A stretch of DNA of 64,000 bases from Cymbidium sinense (Eukaryota > Streptophyta > Magnoliopsida > Asparagales > Orchidaceae). A model generated the notes under the pieces. That model was not told the DNA's origin. It made no database searches and worked only from the letters and a program-made list of their open reading frames with translations. Location: assembly GCA_021442155.1 (NCBI GenBank), contig CM038217.1, positions 146,569,143 to 146,633,142 of the forward strand, given 5' to 3'. Position 1 is the stretch's first letter; each line of letters opens with the position of its first letter. Below, piece by piece: positions 62,593 to 64,000 of this stretch. A program made the translations under genes and the position numbers.

Positions 62593-62860
62593 GATCAAGG
62601 CCTGTAGCTCATACGGCGAGGCTCCAGTTTTCGCTCGAGAGAGGCGTCAACTGTCATCATCGAACTGACCGGGTTTTGAGGCGATCAAGGCCCGTAGTTC
62701 ATACAGCGAGGCTCCAGTTTTTCCTCGAGAGATCAACCGCCTCGCTTGACCGACCGAGTTTAGAGCGATCAAGACCAGATTATACTGGCTTTTTTCTTCA
62801 AGAGGAATGCCCCTCATCGGACCGACCGAGTTTGGAGATGATCAAGGCCCGTATTTTCTA
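62593..62860 (+). repeat. Short tandem array, about 72-90 bp period
   Basis: GATCAAGGCC (or GATCAAGACC) recurs at 62593, 62683, 62767 and 62839. The first two are followed by GTAGTTCATAC-type and GCGAGGCTCCAGTTTT words and CTCGAGAG. ACCGACCGAGTTT-type words close the later units. It lies in the leader of the downstream pseudogene. The plus-strand ORF at 62676-63005 runs through it in the wrong frame for that gene's splice model until the last exon-like part. Confidence 0.7.
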
Positions 62861-62897
62861 CTTCTTTTTGTTGGAAATTGAATTTATTGAAACTTCA

Positions 62898-63904
62898 ATG
62901 GATAGTTCAACAGTTGACAACTGCCAAGATGGCGGGGAAGCGTCAATTAGGAACCATCCCAGAAAAACTCAGAAAGACTGGCAGGTAATTTCAGAGTATC
63001 CTTAAAGAGAAATAGCTTTTTTTTTCCTTTTTGATCTCATATATATGCGTACATTTTTCGTCGGATTGTAGGCGAAAAATTTTATCCAAAGCTGTCCGTG
63101 GCAACAAAGTCAAGAAATGATATGCCCAAGTATTGGGGTGAGTGAGTTGCTTCACACAATTCTTAGACTTTTATCTTTCTCTCTCTCTTTTTTATTTATT
63201 ATGTATATTTGCAGGATGGTGGCGGAAAGAAAACCAATAGCGTGACAGTTATAGACGATATATCATCCACTATCACATCTGACAGTTTAATGGTGCTCCG
63301 TAGGAAATTTCATTTCTCTAATGAGTTGGTGGCTATTGTTGCCAAAAAGTCTAATCGAGCACATTCACCTCTGCCAGGATATTTTACTATTTCTGAGATG
63401 ATTTTTCGTGCGGTACTGCGATTCCCTTTGGCTCCTGAATTGATTAAGATCTTTAAAATATGCGGTGTAGCTTTGTCACAATTTTTATTTCGAGTCTTAG
63501 TGATCATTGTTGGCTTAACTATCTTCTTTAGAAAGCGTGGTGTTACTTTGAACATCAAATACTTGTGTCGAATGTGTAGATTCACATATGATGCTCATGG
63601 ACGTGTTTCTTATCAAGTTATAAAGAATTGAATAGAATTTTCAGCACAAGATCAATCTAGAAATTGATCTAATGGGTTCTTTTTTGTGAAAAATGAGTGG
63701 GGTCTTCCTGAGAGATGGAGAAGATTGAATGACCTTCTAGATCCATTGCTAATTGAAGAGAATGAAATCTTGACGACTCTTAATATTTCTGATGCGGGAA
63801 GCTTACAACATGAGTTACATCACATTGACAAGTATATAATTGAAGTAGAATGTTCAAGGTTGGCCTTTCCATTCAAGCAGAGAGATCTCATGCTCTTCCA
63901 CTGA
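62898..63904 (+). pseudogene. Transposase_28-type ('putative gypsy type transposon') protein, three exons, broken
   Basis: The likely exons are 62898-62984, 63072-63137 and from 63215. The donors are CAG|GTAATT and GGG|GTGAGT, the acceptors TTGTAG|GCG and TTTGCAG|GAT. The middle exon of 66 nt is open and all three join in one frame. The third exon holds PLPGYFTISEMIF, then FPLAPELIKIFKICGVALSQF and IIVGLTIFFRKRG. This matches my memory of the plant Transposase_28 (PF04195) pattern: a Leu/Pro-rich segment, APxQLxPN-like middle and a hydrophobic end. A TGA at 63629 ends the frame. The same frame goes on past a second TGA (63665) into FFFVKNEWGLPERW, a phrase that normally continues this domain, up to 63902. 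Both TGAs could be altered Trp codons. It is therefore an element-derived gene disabled by stops. The polyprotein that usually follows would lie beyond the window. Confidence 0.6.
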
Positions 63905-64000
63905 AGAGATCAAGTAAAGGTGATGAAAGGTCTCATCATATTCACAAGATTCTTCAAGAAGCCCGTTACAAAATCATGGTAATAACAATGTTTCTTCTTT
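63905..64000 (+). other. Right edge, probably more of the element
   Basis: Too short to classify; it follows the pseudogene's last open stretch. Confidence 0.3.

Noticed and set aside
1..64000. CRISPR array, rRNA genes, organelle-derived insert, telomere array
   Set aside because: No regular short repeats with unique spacers, no rRNA-like sequence, no chloroplast or mitochondrial gene recognised, and AAACCCTAA occurs only as a single word.

Overview
The window looks like nuclear DNA of a flowering plant. It is AT-rich and dominated by decayed retrotransposons and long non-coding repeats. It holds one convincing intact host gene, with plant-type GT-AG introns. The first exon is strongly GC-rich and the introns are AT-rich, which suggests a monocot. 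A palm-like genome is my best guess, but nothing in the sequence proves it. I see no bacterial, organellar, rRNA or CRISPR sequence.

Layout. Positions 1-19360 are a head-to-tail array of a non-coding unit of about 7.4-8.5 kb, in three copies: A from 1, B from about 7439, and C from about 15968, cut off at 19360. Each unit carries a zone dense in GGTCAA/TTGACC words and a sub-array of about 175-bp repeats. From 19361 to about 32850 a second system follows. A 1.3-kb sequence occurs twice as a direct repeat (19361-20643, and 29400-30221 plus 32413-32854) around about 8.7 kb of degenerate retroelement DNA. That interval has a Gypsy-type polyprotein fragment and several short tandem arrays. The second copy of the 1.3-kb repeat is interrupted by an LTR-like insertion of about 2.2 kb. 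32855-37859 is mostly featureless AT-rich DNA with a small GC-rich island and a hairpin-ended element of about 260 bp.

37860-46374 is a complete but dead Ty1/copia LTR retrotransposon with recognisable LTRs, gag, protease, integrase, reverse transcriptase and RNase H. A 5'-truncated RTE-type LINE is inserted in it in the opposite orientation (40878-43634), with an 8-bp target duplication. A second, plus-strand RTE LINE lies at about 57670-60472.

47762-55626 is a four-exon gene for a 308-residue coiled-coil protein of the FLX/FLX-like family, closest to FLX-like 4. This family takes part in FRIGIDA-type control of flowering-gene transcription. Its first intron is 5.3 kb and holds a MITE-like element. 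The right edge (about 61000-64000) is again retroelement DNA. It includes a GC-rich island, a short tandem array and a spliced-looking pseudogene related to the plant 'putative gypsy type transposon' (Transposase_28) family.

The FLX-like gene is the only part with a likely cellular function. The rest records layered insertions and decay. Several disabling changes in the retroelement catalytic motifs read as G-to-A on the plus strand, as expected from deamination of methylated cytosine on the other strand.
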